A DNA stretch of 64,000 bases from Branchiostoma lanceolatum (GCF_035083965.1 NC_089724.1:4078001-4142000), one strand, 5' to 3'. Positions 46,573-57,840 are shown, numbered from the stretch's first letter. Notes: a model not told the origin generated them from the sequence alone. Numbers and translations are program-made.

Positions 46573-47399
46573 TACAGCATCGGCAGATACTTCCTTCACA
46601 AATGCAGCACATATTGTGAGGACCTTGGCTGGGAACAAAGCAATCAACTGTCAGATGCTCAGCTGCTGAGTACCTCAGGCTCCATCGGTAAGTCCATCAT
46701 CGGTACACTTCAATGTTAGCTGAGAGAGGCATGACGGATATCCATTGTCCCGTGTTTTTTGTAGCTGCTGTGATGAAACGAAGCACATGTCAAAATCATG
46801 TGACATGTTCCTTAAAACGTGAATTGATATTTATTCATCATTTGGTTTTATCATATAGGAACTGGTTCATCACAAGATGGACTCCAAGCTGAGTCCAACG
46901 TGCAGATACAGAAGAAATCAGCCTTGCCTGTACCTTACCAAGAGTGCATGGAAGAAGTGAACTCAGATGTAGTCAGAGAATGGGGAGAGGACGATTATAC
47001 ACATGCAGTTCCACGGCATATGCTACTTACGTTTAAAATGTGGCGTGCCATAATGGGAGTTCTTCAGACAGTATAATGTCACTTTCTATTTTCAACCTCT
47101 GTATTTGAAATAATTGTATCTGATGGCTTTTAGACGAAGAGCTGGCCACAAATAAGGCTTTTATTACTTTAGTTGAATATTTAGAACATGTAGATAATTT
47201 TGGTCCAAGGGCACTATACAGTAGTAAATATTACCACAATGTTGTGATGGTGTTAATTGTAATACATTTCATAATTTTTCAGAACATTGTGCTTGCACAA
47301 CCCCAATTTACCGACATTAACCTGCATATGCAGTGGTGCTTTGAGTATGTGGATGTCCCTCAGCCTGTCTCAAATGAAATGGATCATTTAGCCACATAG
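46573..47399 (+). CDS. Three 3' exons of an unrecognised gene
   Basis: Exons 46573-46687, 46859-47070 and 47283-47399 join in one frame and end at TAG. The junctions are consensus except the second donor (ACA, then GTATAATG), which is weak. The peptide runs from YSIGRYFLHKCSTYCEDL through SIGTGSSQDGLQAESN and REWGEDDYTHAVPRHMLL to VDVPQPVSNEMDHLAT. I recognise no domain, signal peptide or membrane segment. The 5' exons are unknown; the donor at 46049 could belong to a leader exon that shares a bidirectional promoter with the sulfotransferase-like gene. The locus lies between the two arms of the inverted duplication. Confidence 0.5.
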
Positions 47400-47555
47400 T
47401 ACTTCCGTTTTGTATTGTATTTGATAGTTTTTGAACTTAGAAATACATTATGTTGAGATATGAAATGATACATATGTTACATACAGGCTTTCCCAAACTT
47501 CCTGTCATTCAAAATGATGTTTTGGGTATAGTTAAATTAGGAATGCAAGCACTTA

Positions 47556-48224
47556 GTCGGATCCGTTACGGATTCGTTGTTGGGTCCACCTGTATCCGTC
47601 AGTATTCACCATTTTCTTCAAAATACAGAAAAATCCCTGTACGCATCCGTCAGGATCTGTGGCATTTCCGTACAGTGTACGGCTCCGTATTCGTCGAAAA
47701 TCCCTTACTTTCGGATTCTTCAGGACATATTCCATATACCGGTGCGGAAATAGTCGGATACGTTACACGAATCCGCATGTATCCGTCAGTATCCGCCAAA
47801 AATACAGAAAAATTCCTGTTCGTATCCGTCAGGATCTGTGGCATTTCCGTACAGTGTACGGCTCCGTATTCGTCGAAAATCCCTTACTTTCGGATTCTTC
47901 AGGAAATATTCCATATACCGGTGCGGAAATAGTCGGATACGTTACACGAATCCGCATGTATCCGTCAGTATCCGCCAAAAATACAGAAAAATCCCTGTTC
48001 GTATCCGTCAGGATCGGTGGCATTTCCGTACAGTGTACGGCTCCGTATTCGTCGAAAATCCCTTACTTTCGGATTCTTCAGGAAATATTCCATATACCGG
48101 TGCGGAAATAGTCGGATACGTTACACGAATCCGCATGTATCCGTCAGTATCCGTCAGTATCCGACAAAAATACAGAAAAATCCCGGTACGTATACGCCGG
48201 GAAACGAGGCCATTTCGTGCAGTG
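47556..48224 (+). repeat. 179-bp tandem repeat, about 3.5 copies
   Basis: Units start near 47573, 47753 and 47932 with a partial unit before 48224. Each carries GTCAGGATCxGTGGCATTTC and ACAGTGTACGGCTCCG. The last unit ends GGCCATTTCGTGCAGTG, the same terminus as the inverted duplication. The three nested open frames with identical peptides at 179-bp spacing are repeat translation, not genes. Confidence 0.9.
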
Positions 48225-49283
48225 TACTCCCTATCAACTTTACAAGGGGGAGGGGGGCGACGAATATTGCATGCACGAAGAAGACTACTTCGCAATGCCG
48301 CGCGTTTGAGTTTACACCGAATCCCCTTCGACTCTCAAGTCACTAAAAATCACTGGTCGACCATGGTAGACTCTGACGATGCCATGTTAAGCACAGAGAG
48401 TGATGAAACGCCGTTATTGTCTCCGTGCTGTTCACCGACAAAACCGTTTCTCGCGCCTGACGTCATGACACGCAGTGTCTTGTGGGAGATTGGACACGAA
48501 TCCGTATTCCGGAAACGTCAGGATTTGTCGGAATTGTTGGATCTGAGGTGCATCGGATCCAATCGGAAACGTTCCGTATCTGCTATGATGCACGATTGCG
48601 GATCCGCTGGATTTTTCAGGATCTGAGATCATGCCGTGCAGTGTGTATTTGTTGGTTAGGATCCGAAGCAACTACCGACAAACAAACAATCCGATTATCT
48701 CTGCCATATTGACAAATATCTGAAAACGAAGGATCCGCGCAAATATCCTCAGGTATCCGAGGCGCATCACGGATCCAGACGTATACGGCGTCGGAATTGC
48801 CGGATCTGAGCTGTACCTGGTATTTGTCTGAATTTGCTCGGAAACGTTCCGTATCTGTACCCGAAACGTATGAAGGATCCAGACGTATACGGCGCCGGAA
48901 TTATCGGATCTGAGGTGCATCGGATTCAATCGGAAACGTTCCGTGTCTGCTATAATGCATAATTCCGGATCTGCTGGATTCGTCAGGAAATGAGATCATG
49001 CCGTGCCGTGTGTATTTATTCGTCAGGATCCGAAACAACTACCGACAGACAAACAATCCGAACATTCCAAATATAAAAAAAACGAGGGATCCGCACAAAT
49101 ATTTTCGGGTATCCGAGGCGCATCACGGATCCAGAGGAATACGGCGTCGGAATTGGTCGGATCTGCGGGCACCTCAGTATCCGAGCAGTGAACTGGGATT
49201 TTTCCGGATTCGCTCGGAAACGCCATGAGGCCCGATTCCGGATCCGTCGGATCCGTCAGGATACGTGGCCATTTCGTGCAGTG
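48225..49283 (+). repeat. Right arm of the inverted duplication, with an orphan copy of exon 1
   Basis: Reverse-complement copy of 44723-46019, ending GCCATTTCGTGCAGTG at 49283. It holds a second exon 1 start on the plus strand (ATG at 48363, MVDSDDAMLSTESDETPLLS). Its end, needed for the P-loop junction, is altered (CGCCTGACGTCATGACACG replaces the FVAPR codons), and no P-loop exon follows on this strand, so this copy looks non-functional. Confidence 0.88.
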
Positions 49284-49778
49284 GTAGCTTCATCATTTAG
49301 AGGGACTGCCCTTTGGTAAGTACAAATTGGAAAATTCCTGTTTCTAACTAGTTTGAACGTCAGTTATCCTCCTATTGTGGCTTGACATATCATCGCATTC
49401 GCATGACCATAAGAATTCTCCAGCCGACCTGCCCTTTTACGGCGTTAGGATCTAGGAAATTTATAGCTTTCAATTTGTTCGTTCTTGCCAATGGTCAACA
49501 GACATTTGTGTCTGGTTAACGTTTCAGATACAACATAGCAAGCGGTTGAGGGAAAGATAATTAAAGATATCCTGTAACGGAAGAGAATGTCATAAGTATT
49601 TGTCCCACAAAGGTCCCACAGTTTGTGGATAGTGAGCTGGAACTTATGTGGAGGTAGTAGTGTGTTTCAGTGATTATTGCATTAAGTTGTAGCTGTACAT
49701 GTTTGATCAATATCATATTCAAGTTATGAATGTAAGTTTTACGTATTCAATTAAACGATGCCAGAATCATTTTTTTAC
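49284..49778 (+). repeat. Direct repeat S2, copy of 46020-46503
   Basis: Same orientation as S1, while the arms beside them are inverted relative to each other. It carries the same GTAAGT donor at 49316. Confidence 0.85.
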
Positions 49779-49872
49779 AAATGTAGGTGTAAACTGTATG
49801 TCAGGTTATTGATGCACTTTGCCACCTTGTCTGCTAAATGATCACACATGCAACATTGTATTGTACATATCT

Positions 49873-50070
49873 CAGGGTTTTTTGTAGAAAAATTGAACAA
49901 GAGGGAGCACACAAAGGCAAGAGAGCAAATTCTATGTATTTGTGGAAGAATCAATTGCTGACTGAAGGCTGTATGCTGGATATTAAGGTAAAATCTGAAG
50001 TCAACAAGGGGAAGCTGGGCTGAAACAAGAGGGTGCAGCACCCCTCTTTCCTGATTTGGATGAACCCCTG
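49873..50070 (+). mobile_element. CAGGGGTT element, copy C (198 bp)
   Basis: Ends CAGGGTTTTTTGTAG and GATGAACCCCTG. Flanked by TATCT on both sides (49868-49872, 50071-50075). Confidence 0.88.
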
Positions 50071-50235
50071 TATCTTACAAATGATTGCATCATTAAGACT
50101 AGCCCCCTGCTGCATGCACAATAAATGTGTGGCCCAACAAGGGCTAAAGCAACAGTCCATTACATTGTATTGGCACAATATCATGTAGTAATGAAAGCAA
50201 AGTGCAGTTTGGATTCAACTTGAAGAATGGGGATT

Positions 50236-50420
50236 TATGTCTTCAGGAGTGTTTGTGTGAGTTTGTGTGTCAGTTTGTGAACATGATACTAGTAACTCGA
50301 GAATGTCTGGGTGGATTGTCTTCATTGTTGGTATGTGGGTAGGTCTCAATGTGACCTTTAATGAAACGTTTAAATGATAAGATTTTGGGCCCTCTAGCAG
50401 GCTAGGTATGATACTACAGC
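50236..50420 (+). repeat. Dispersed 'cataactc' repeat, copy 3
   Basis: GTAACTCGAGAATGTC, TTGGTATGTGGGTAGG, TTTTGGGCCCTCTAGC and ACTACAGCGG in the family order. Confidence 0.6.
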
Positions 50421-50570
50421 GGTGCTTTGTATCTTTTCCTCTGAAGATAGTATGGAGCAGTAGACAAAGAAATGACATATCAATAAGTTAGGGCCCTCTA
50501 GTACTTGATACATGTATTGTGATATTGTGATGTTTCATGATCATCGTACTCATACATATCTCTTTTCCAG

Positions 50571-50756
50571 GATGCTACAGTGGACCAACTGTACAGGAGG
50601 GTCAGACATGCACAAGGGAACAAACAACCTCTTAATAGAATGCGGATCGTGTACGCAGGCAAGGCACTGCGGTATGGCTGTGGCGAATATCTGTCTGACT
50701 ATCATGTACCAAATATGTCTACACTTCATGTTGTCCTCAGTATGGTCGGTGACTGA
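50571..50756 (+). CDS. Last exon of a ubiquitin-like-domain protein
   Basis: Follows a CTTTTCCAG acceptor and is open for 61 codons to TGA. The peptide starts DATVDQLYRRVRHAQGNKQP and continues MRIVYAGKALRYG...YLSDYHVPNMSTLHVVLSMVGD. It aligns with the second two thirds of ubiquitin: the helix, the RLIFAGKxL strand, the LSDYNI turn and the STLHLVL strand are all in place. The C-terminus is VGD, not the GG needed for conjugation, so it is probably a non-conjugated C-terminal UBL domain. The exon or exons for the first beta hairpin were not found; whether it belongs with the orphan exons at 46573-47399 or with the copied exon 1 at 48363 is unknown. A possible AATAAA lies at 51427. Confidence 0.75.
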   Translation, partial: DATVDQLYRRVRHAQGNKQPLNRMRIVYAGKALRYGCGEYLSDYHVPNMSTLHVVLSMVGD

Positions 50757-52240
50757 GACAGTAACTGCTTCTGGAACATATAACATTACCGCTGGAATTC
50801 TATATCAGGGTCGAACAGTATATATGTGACAATTTCAAGCAGGTGGAATTATCAGATGTCACCTTTCTTCTATGACTCTGTGTCAAGTGTTGACTGAGCT
50901 TTGTAATGTTAATCAACCTTTACGAAAGGTTTATTCTATGTTTATGTTGTACGAAACATATACAACTGCACAAACATGTAGTATGTAGTATTTTTGTGTT
51001 CTTTTATAAGTTCTTTTATAATCCTTTCTTTTAATTTAGTGAAAATGACGGAGAGAAGTAGAGATGATTAACCTTTAAAGTTAACATTTTGAGTCCCCAT
51101 TGACCCCAGCAATACTAATTTGTAGTATTTTCAATGTTAGTGGAGTTTTTATGTCTACTACGTATTTTAGGTAGTTGGCACCCATAGGGTTGTCCACACA
51201 CTATATATATCATTGCTTTTTTTATACTGCTAGAGTATTATAGCACTAATTTCTATGTGATTCATTACGCAAATGAGGTACTAATTTCTGACTTATATCT
51301 ATCAAATGTTCCTCCTCTTGCAAGTTATGTATGTCAAAAGTATGACATTAGATATGAAGAAATCACATGTTTTTCTTTAACCCTGTCGTTTTAGTCTATT
51401 TGTGTGTTTTCTTCCATATAGTTGCAAATAAAGGGTTTTGAATTGACTTTCATTTTGTATGTGTCTACCTGAGTTCCATACCAATCAAAATCATGAAAAT
51501 GTATGTTTTCATTTATTTGGCATCCTGCAATACCTGTAGTTCCAAAGAAGGGCACTAGAGGGCCATTGAATGACTTAAAACCATACAACTGCAATACGTA
51601 AAAAGACAAGTTCAATATCTATGAAATTCATTGAGTGATCTGTCAAATGTTTGGTCGCAGCCTCTAGTCACTAGTGAAAACATTGTGAGTGGCTGTAGAA
51701 CGTTCGCTCTTGGAATTTTTCAGACCAACAATTGTTAATTACCCTCTAGTGAGGATGCATGTCCCTGTGGTGTAGTGGTCTGCGCTTCCGTCACTTACTT
51801 ACCACATCTGGTTCAAGTTACTTGGAACCATAAGGCCTGAGATGTGCCCGGGTAGGACACCACTGGACAAGAGGCGCAAAGACCAGCATAACTCGAGAAG
51901 GGTTGGATGGATTGTCTTGATATTTGGTAGGTGGGTGGGTCTTCATGAGAGAAAAGATTAGATTTTAGGTCCCCTTGTGGCATGTTACGGTACTGCAGCG
52001 GAACTTCCTGTTTTGATATATTGTGTTCTGGACATGCTTTGGTCCTCCTTTTTTCGTGGTAGATAGCTCTTAAGACAGAGAGTAAGTTGTATAAGTTTTG
52101 GCCCCCTAGCGGCTTCTTTTAAACTACAGGAGCAGGTTTTGCTTCAGACTTTGAAAGGGAATACTAGTAACTCAAGAAGGGCTTGATGGATGGTCATGAA
52201 TTTTGGTGAGTAGATAGCTTGAGTGATGATGTACAGGATT
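50757..52240 (+). other. UBL gene 3' region and repeats
   Basis: AT-rich 3' flank up to about 51440. At 51770-51835 there is a tRNA-like word pair (GTGTAGTGGTCTGCGC, then GGTTCAAGTT), probably a SINE head. At 51890-52200 lies copy 4 of the 'cataactc' repeat (CATAACTCGAGAAGGGTTGG, TTGGTAGGTGGGTGGG, GTACTGCAGCGGAACTTC). Confidence 0.55.
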
Positions 52241-52670
52241 AGATACTTATTATGCAAATCAATATCTAATTTGCATAATTAATGAGAAGTTTCTTCAGCC
52301 GCCGAATTCCATGATAGGACTCTCAAACATGTGACATATGTATCTGAGAAAGAGAGAAATATCAACAGATATCAACTATGCTAATGAAATGAGGACCTCA
52401 TTTGCATAATTGATTAGAAAATACCATAACTCAAGATGGGCATGTTGGATGGTCATGATTTTTGGTATGTAGATAGCTTGTGTGATACATTGTATGATTG
52501 GACGATAATTATGCAAATCAAAGTCTAATTTGCATAATTGATGAGACAATTCTAAAACCCGGCTGTGTTCCATGATATGATTCCAACGTGACATTTGTAA
52601 CTGAGGAAGAGAGGGATGTTGATAGATAGAAAATATGTAATTGTTGGCCTAATTTGCATAATTAGTGAGT
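52241..52670 (+). promoter_or_regulatory. Repeat-borne cluster of six POU octamers upstream of the Kelch gene
   Basis: Perfect ATGCAAAT octamers (either strand) at 52252, 52269, 52400, 52511, 52528 and 52652 within about two diverged tandem units of roughly 260 bp. The units share AGATAGCTTG and CCATGATA words with the 'cataactc' repeat. The cluster ends about 120 bp before the predicted start codon. A regulatory role is inference. Confidence 0.4.
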
Positions 52671-52782
52671 AACTACTGCCATTCCATACAGGTAAATGAT
52701 GGCAATTTCATAGTTGTGGCATTTGGACGTTATGTGAATAGTTGAAAATACAAAATGGCGATCCGTGTCGTCACAATTCAAG

Positions 52783-55700
52783 ATGGCGGCCAACACAACC
52801 CGACGGCACAGATCTCGATATCGGTTATCTACCATACAGCTACACTATCTGGGTAATCAGAGTACGGGGAAGTGCAACGTCATCAACATGGCTGCCGCAG
52901 ACCAAGAACCCCACGCTAGCGCTGTTCGTCCTCGTTCCTACCACGACAAGGGCCATCTGCACGGGTTCCTTGGAGCTGTGGATGACTTACAGAAGGCTGG
53001 GGTGCTTCAGGATGTCATCCTTGAAGTCGAGGGCCGGCGGTTTCCCTGCCATCGACTTGTTCTGTCCGCGGCCAGCCCCTACTTCAGGGCCATGTTTACA
53101 AGTGACATGGCGGAAAGTCGACAGAAGACGGTTGTTTTGCAGGTACGCGTAGGGGAAATCAGGGTATTCCAGGTTGGGCCAATAATACATGCATTCTTTA
53201 ATATGGGGAAGTTGACAGAAACTATTTGTCATTATCTCAGGAACCAAAGATTCTGACCAAGAAAACTTACCCTCAAATTCTCACCAGTTCTGTAGACTGT
53301 CATCTATCAACGGCTATTCTCCGGGGAAACACCCCCGAACGAGAGCACTTGAGTCAGTCCATTTGCCTTAAAAGGGCCCACTCGCGATCGGGACCACCCC
53401 ACTATCTCGCGGGGGTCTAGAAGACAAAAAGATGGAGAAAGGTCGTTTTTGTCAACAAATTCTAAAATATGGAGTACCCACCCCAGACTAGGCAAGATTT
53501 CACCAAAAATCCCACCAACAAAGGATTTCAATGTTTTAATGCCCTATTTAATTTTTGCTCTCTCACCCAGGGGTCTAGGCGCCTGCGCCGATACCCTCAT
53601 CCCCTACATAGGATTGACGCAACGTTAGGGATGCAATTTCACGACCAGATGATGATGAGAAAAAATATGAACTAACAAAGAGCTACTTATTATATGGAAC
53701 TGTTATAGCTTTCACATTATCACATCATATTGTATCCTCCAACAGGGTTTGGATGCAGGCATGTTTGGGGAGATCTTGAGTTACATCTACTCGGGAACCC
53801 TCCATGTGTCCCTGGACAAAGTGCAGCTCCTGTACCAGGCAGCCGACCTCCTCCAACTGGACTATGTGAGAGACACCTGCAGCAGCTACATGGCCACGAA
53901 CGTGGAATGCTCCACCTGTGTGGACCTGTATAAGTTTGCTGATGTCTTCTCCTTGAACATTGTCCGGAAACGTGGTCTGCAATGGATCGATAGAAACTTT
54001 GCAGAGGTGGGCCTGACATTAAAATTGTAGATCACAACATTTTTTTTTATTTCCCTGGAGACCCCACTCTAATGAAAGACTTTTTGTCTTAAACTCATTG
54101 TAAAACTATTGCCAAATATAGTTTGTTAATTTTCTTGCATCTGAGGAGTGACTCTAAGAAAATTTCATCTAGAGTAGAGTAGAGTAGAGTAGAGTTCAGT
54201 CTACAAATTCATCTGTCTTTAATAAACTTTGTACACTGTAGCTATCCTCCTTTATGGTGTTGACTGTTCAGTTTTAACATCTACTAGAGAGTAGAGGATC
54301 TAGGAGATGCAGAGGGCAGCCCTGTACAAGATGAGAGACAGCCTTCTAGTAGAAGGATAAGAACTGTGAGCCTTAGAAAAGACACGACTCAGTCAAAGGA
54401 GGGGTCCCCCCTAGGAGTGAAAATACCCTGGAATGATGATTGATTATGATAAATAAACTTTGCACCTTCACAGGTTTCCTCCGGCAAGGAGTTCTGCAGC
54501 CTGAGTGTGAATCAGCTGACTGAGATCATCAGCCACGATGAGCTGGTTGTAAAAGAGGAGACAACAGTGTGGGAGGCTGTGGTGAGATGGGTGCAGCACA
54601 GCAGGGAGGACAGGTGGGTGTCAGTGGTCCATAGATACAAAATGTAGATGTCGTGGTTTAAATGTGAAGAAAACAAGTTTGAGTTAGAATCTGCTGTGAT
54701 ACTAAGTCAGCTGAACTCACCTCTACCCTATACTCTACAGACTGCACCATCTACCCAGCATCCTCCCTCACATCCGCTTCAACCTGCTGACCCCGTACAA
54801 GGTATTGGTCATCTCAGATCACCCCCTGGTCAAGGAGGATCCTGGGAGATCTGCCATCAGGAACGTGGTGAAGACTTCCAACCTGAAGCGGAGAGTTGGA
54901 ATGGACACAATGGAAATGGCTTTGATTTGTGCTAGAAGGTGCTGTAATTCTTGATTTGTTAACTAACTTAATTTTAGCTAATTTAAAGGTCACTGGTTAA
55001 TCGCTAAAATAAGTGTATTTTCCTTGATTTCATTGATGACTCCTGCAACTTCGGTTTTCACCTCCAAAAAGTATGGCTTCTTATTGTACATGAAGATGAG
55101 CAATCAAGATACATGAAGTTTTTTTTGTTTCGTTTGAAAACTGCAGCAAAACAGCGGACTTAAATTGTTTTTGCTCTGCATGTGCGTAAATTTTATTAAC
55201 AATTTCACAGCTGTTCCTCATGTAACAGAGTGGTTCAATCCGGAGCTTTTAGCCTACTCTGTGGTAAGTGCGTTGGGTTTGTGTGCTGGTGGCCCAGGTT
55301 CGATTCCCAGAGCCAGGAGATTGTGCTACTTGTTGAAGAAAAATACTCTTTTTACACAACAAAGTGGTTTATTCATCATCATCATCATCATCGTCGCCGC
55401 TTTCATCTGTCGACGATGCGGGCCACCACTGCTTTCCACGCACTTCTGGTTTATTCAACTGATGCTTCAGTGACCATCTGTCACCTTCCTCAAGGCAACT
55501 CTGACTGGTTCACATTGCACTGCAGTACAGGTGTCGCTGCTCATAGGTGCATTCCCAAATGCAAAGTATTTACATATATACAGTCACAGGCCTAGGGAAC
55601 GACATCGCAATGCAGTCCTAAACGTACAGGAGTGTAACACATACACAACTATCAAGCGAAAAACAATGCAAGGATTATCATCTATTTCTAGGATGCGGTC

Positions 55701-57480
55701 CCAAACGTGACTGAGTCTATATCCCCCCTCATCACGGTTCATGACTGGAGTGGATTTCCTGATCCATACGGCCTCCTTAATCCAACTTGTTAGTCTATTG
55801 TCCTCTCTGTCTATCACCTTGGCCCCATCCCAGTCCATTGCACAGTTGCTTCTCATGATATTGTCTGTCAATGCTGATTTGTTTAAGTTCTCTTCCTTCT
55901 TGGCTTCCTTCTTCTGTGCTCTGGGATTCCTTCCCATCTTGGTGCTCTCAGCCTCTTTCCTGTGTTCTTCCAGTCTGCAGACAAATGTTCTCCCTGTCTC
56001 CCCAATGTATACCTTGTTGCAACTCATTGTACACACAGTCTGTTTTCACTGAGTCTTGTAGTTTGTCTTAGTAAGTACTAGCACTAAAAAGTTTCTTACC
56101 GTGGCTTTTGGCTTGACTGCAGTGCAATGTGAACCAGTCAGAATTGCCTTGAGGAAGGTGACAGATGTTCACAGAAACATTGGTTGAATAGATCACTTGG
56201 TTGTGTAAAAAGAGTATTTGTATCCAGTGACTTACCAATCTGATGAAACTATTCATAGCTGTACTACTTGCCTCATGCATTCACTAACAATCATTCTACT
56301 GGTGTAAATGTGATATTAAGTTTTGAGTACACACCTTTTCATTTTCTCGGCACTTGTTAGCAAGAATGCAGCCAGATAACAAGATAAAAACTTGAGCTAG
56401 GAAGGAACTTGTACCTGACTGTATTCACTCCCTGAAACTGTGTGTACCAAGACTTTTCACTCTAACTTTCATGTTGATCTTCCTGTTCAGCATTATCTTA
56501 TCACGTCCTGTACGATGAAATTGGTGTGTCCTGATCATTGAATGTATCTCACCCTTTACAGAAATAGATTTGACCCCCGTGAAGGTAATGAGGTGCTGTG
56601 GATGAACCCTGGGGAAGGGAAGTACATCAGGTGCGACTACAACATATCTCCATTTGAAGGAACAGTTACAAGTGATAATGACATCTACGTCCTAGTAGCA
56701 GAGTCCCGCAAAAAGATTTCCCTGTTCAAGTACAACCATGTGGGGAACGAATGGGAAAAAAAGTCTACAGTACGTAAGGAACCAGAAAATGTACAAACAA
56801 CTGATTTGACATCTGACTACCTTATGGTAATCAATGGACATCTTTTTTGCCTGACTGGGACATATTCAGTGGTGGTATTGAAGAAATACAACCAGCACAC
56901 AAACAAATGGCACACATGTTCGACACCTGGACATGACGGGCGGTTGGCAGGCTTTGCGGCACTGTCCTGCAATCAGCACATCTATCTCCTCACAGAGACA
57001 GAACTGCATTGTTATGACCCAAAGGAGGATCACTGGTGCAAGAAAACCCCACCAGACAACAGTCCTGACATCTACAGTGCAGTTGCCCTTGGAACAGAGA
57101 TCTTCTGCTGCTTCTACACAGGCGATGACCTCAACAAGACGATAGTGTACGACACAGAGGCAGACCAGTGGCATGAGCTTTCAGGGAGGCTGAACACAGT
57201 TTTTGACATTTCAAACGTTGTTCTCTTTGTGCTCGAAAACAAGCTGCATGCAGTGGTGGAAGGCGAGATTGACACAGACGAGTTCACAGACGTTTGGCGG
57301 ACGCAGGTGTGCGTGTATGACAGGTGTGAAGGTGTTTGGAGAGAAATATCTGTCCTACCTGACAGGCGTTGGAATTTGAATCCTCTTATGTTACCAGTGG
57401 CTCGCATGCACCTATATCTTAACACCAGCCATGCCGACACACAGGTTGCAGCAAACCCAGAGGGCGCACATGCTGTATAA
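52783..57480 (+). CDS. BTB-BACK-Kelch protein (KLHL family), complete
   Basis: Likely substrate adaptor for a Cullin-3 ubiquitin ligase. Exons 52783-53142, 53746-54006, 54474-54613, 54741-54938 and 56562-57480 join in phase to 625 residues, the usual KLHL size. BTB at about 62-170 (LQDVILEVEGRRFPCHRLVL, SPYFRAMFTSDMAES, YIYSGTLHV). BACK at about 175-285 (DVFSLNIVRKRGLQWI, TTVWEAVVRWVQH, LPSILPHIRFNLLTP). A Kelch-type propeller at about 330-610, carried by one large exon. Its repeats keep the spaced W and Y positions (KYNQHTNKWHTC, CYDPKEDHWCKK, VYDTEADQWHEL, VYDRCEGVWREI) but show few of the usual GG pairs, so it is a divergent propeller. A second in-frame Met at 52888 would give 590 residues and fits the family better; both starts sit in ATGGCGGC/ATGGCTGC contexts. 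Exact KLHL orthology is not clear. Confidence 0.93.
55450..56190 (-). mobile_element. Penelope-like element fragment with GIY-YIG endonuclease remnant
   Basis: Minus-strand frame at 55584-56036: CNKVYIGETGRTFVCRLEEH is the GIY-YIG-type start, followed by SALTDNIMRSNCAMDWDGAK and WIKEAVWIRKS, as in the C-terminal endonuclease of Penelope-like retroelements. It is flanked by inverted copies of a 70-bp word (55451-55526 and 56116-56189, containing CTTCCTCAAGGCAA and ACATTGCACTGCAGT). The reverse transcriptase is absent. It lies in the last intron of the Kelch gene. A tRNA-like SINE head is just to its left at about 55255-55325. Confidence 0.8.
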
Positions 57481-57638
57481 TGTCAGCACTACAACTGTCC
57501 TAGCAGAGGTTGGTGGGGATTGTGAAGATTGCTTTGGTGGGGCCAGCAGACAGAAAACATGACATATGATCAGATCACAATGTTCCCCACCAACCTCTGC
57601 TTGGAGAGTAACTTCTACAGCTCTCTAAGATTTGGACG

Positions 57639-57834
57639 CAGGGGTTTTCTAGAAAAAGTAAATAAGGGGGAGCACACACAGGCGAGGGAGCGAAAATATG
57701 TATTTATGGAAGAATCAATTGCTGAGTGAAGGTTGTATGCTGGGGATTAAGCTAAAATCTGAATTCGACAAAGGGGTGCTAGGCTGAAACAAGAGGGTGC
57801 AATGCCCCTCTTTCCTGATTTATATGAACCCCTG
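57639..57834 (+). mobile_element. CAGGGGTT element, copy D (196 bp)
   Basis: Ends CAGGGGTTTTCTAGAAAAAG and TATGAACCCCTG. Flanked by TGGACG on both sides (57633-57638, 57835-57840). It lies in the 3' flank of the Kelch gene. Confidence 0.88.
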
Positions 57835-57840
57835 TGGACG

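Noticed and set aside
47450..48626. Long overlapping plus-strand open frames (150-262 codons)
   Set aside because: They are translations of the 179-bp tandem repeat and the ATCCG-rich arm; the same peptide restarts every 179 bp.
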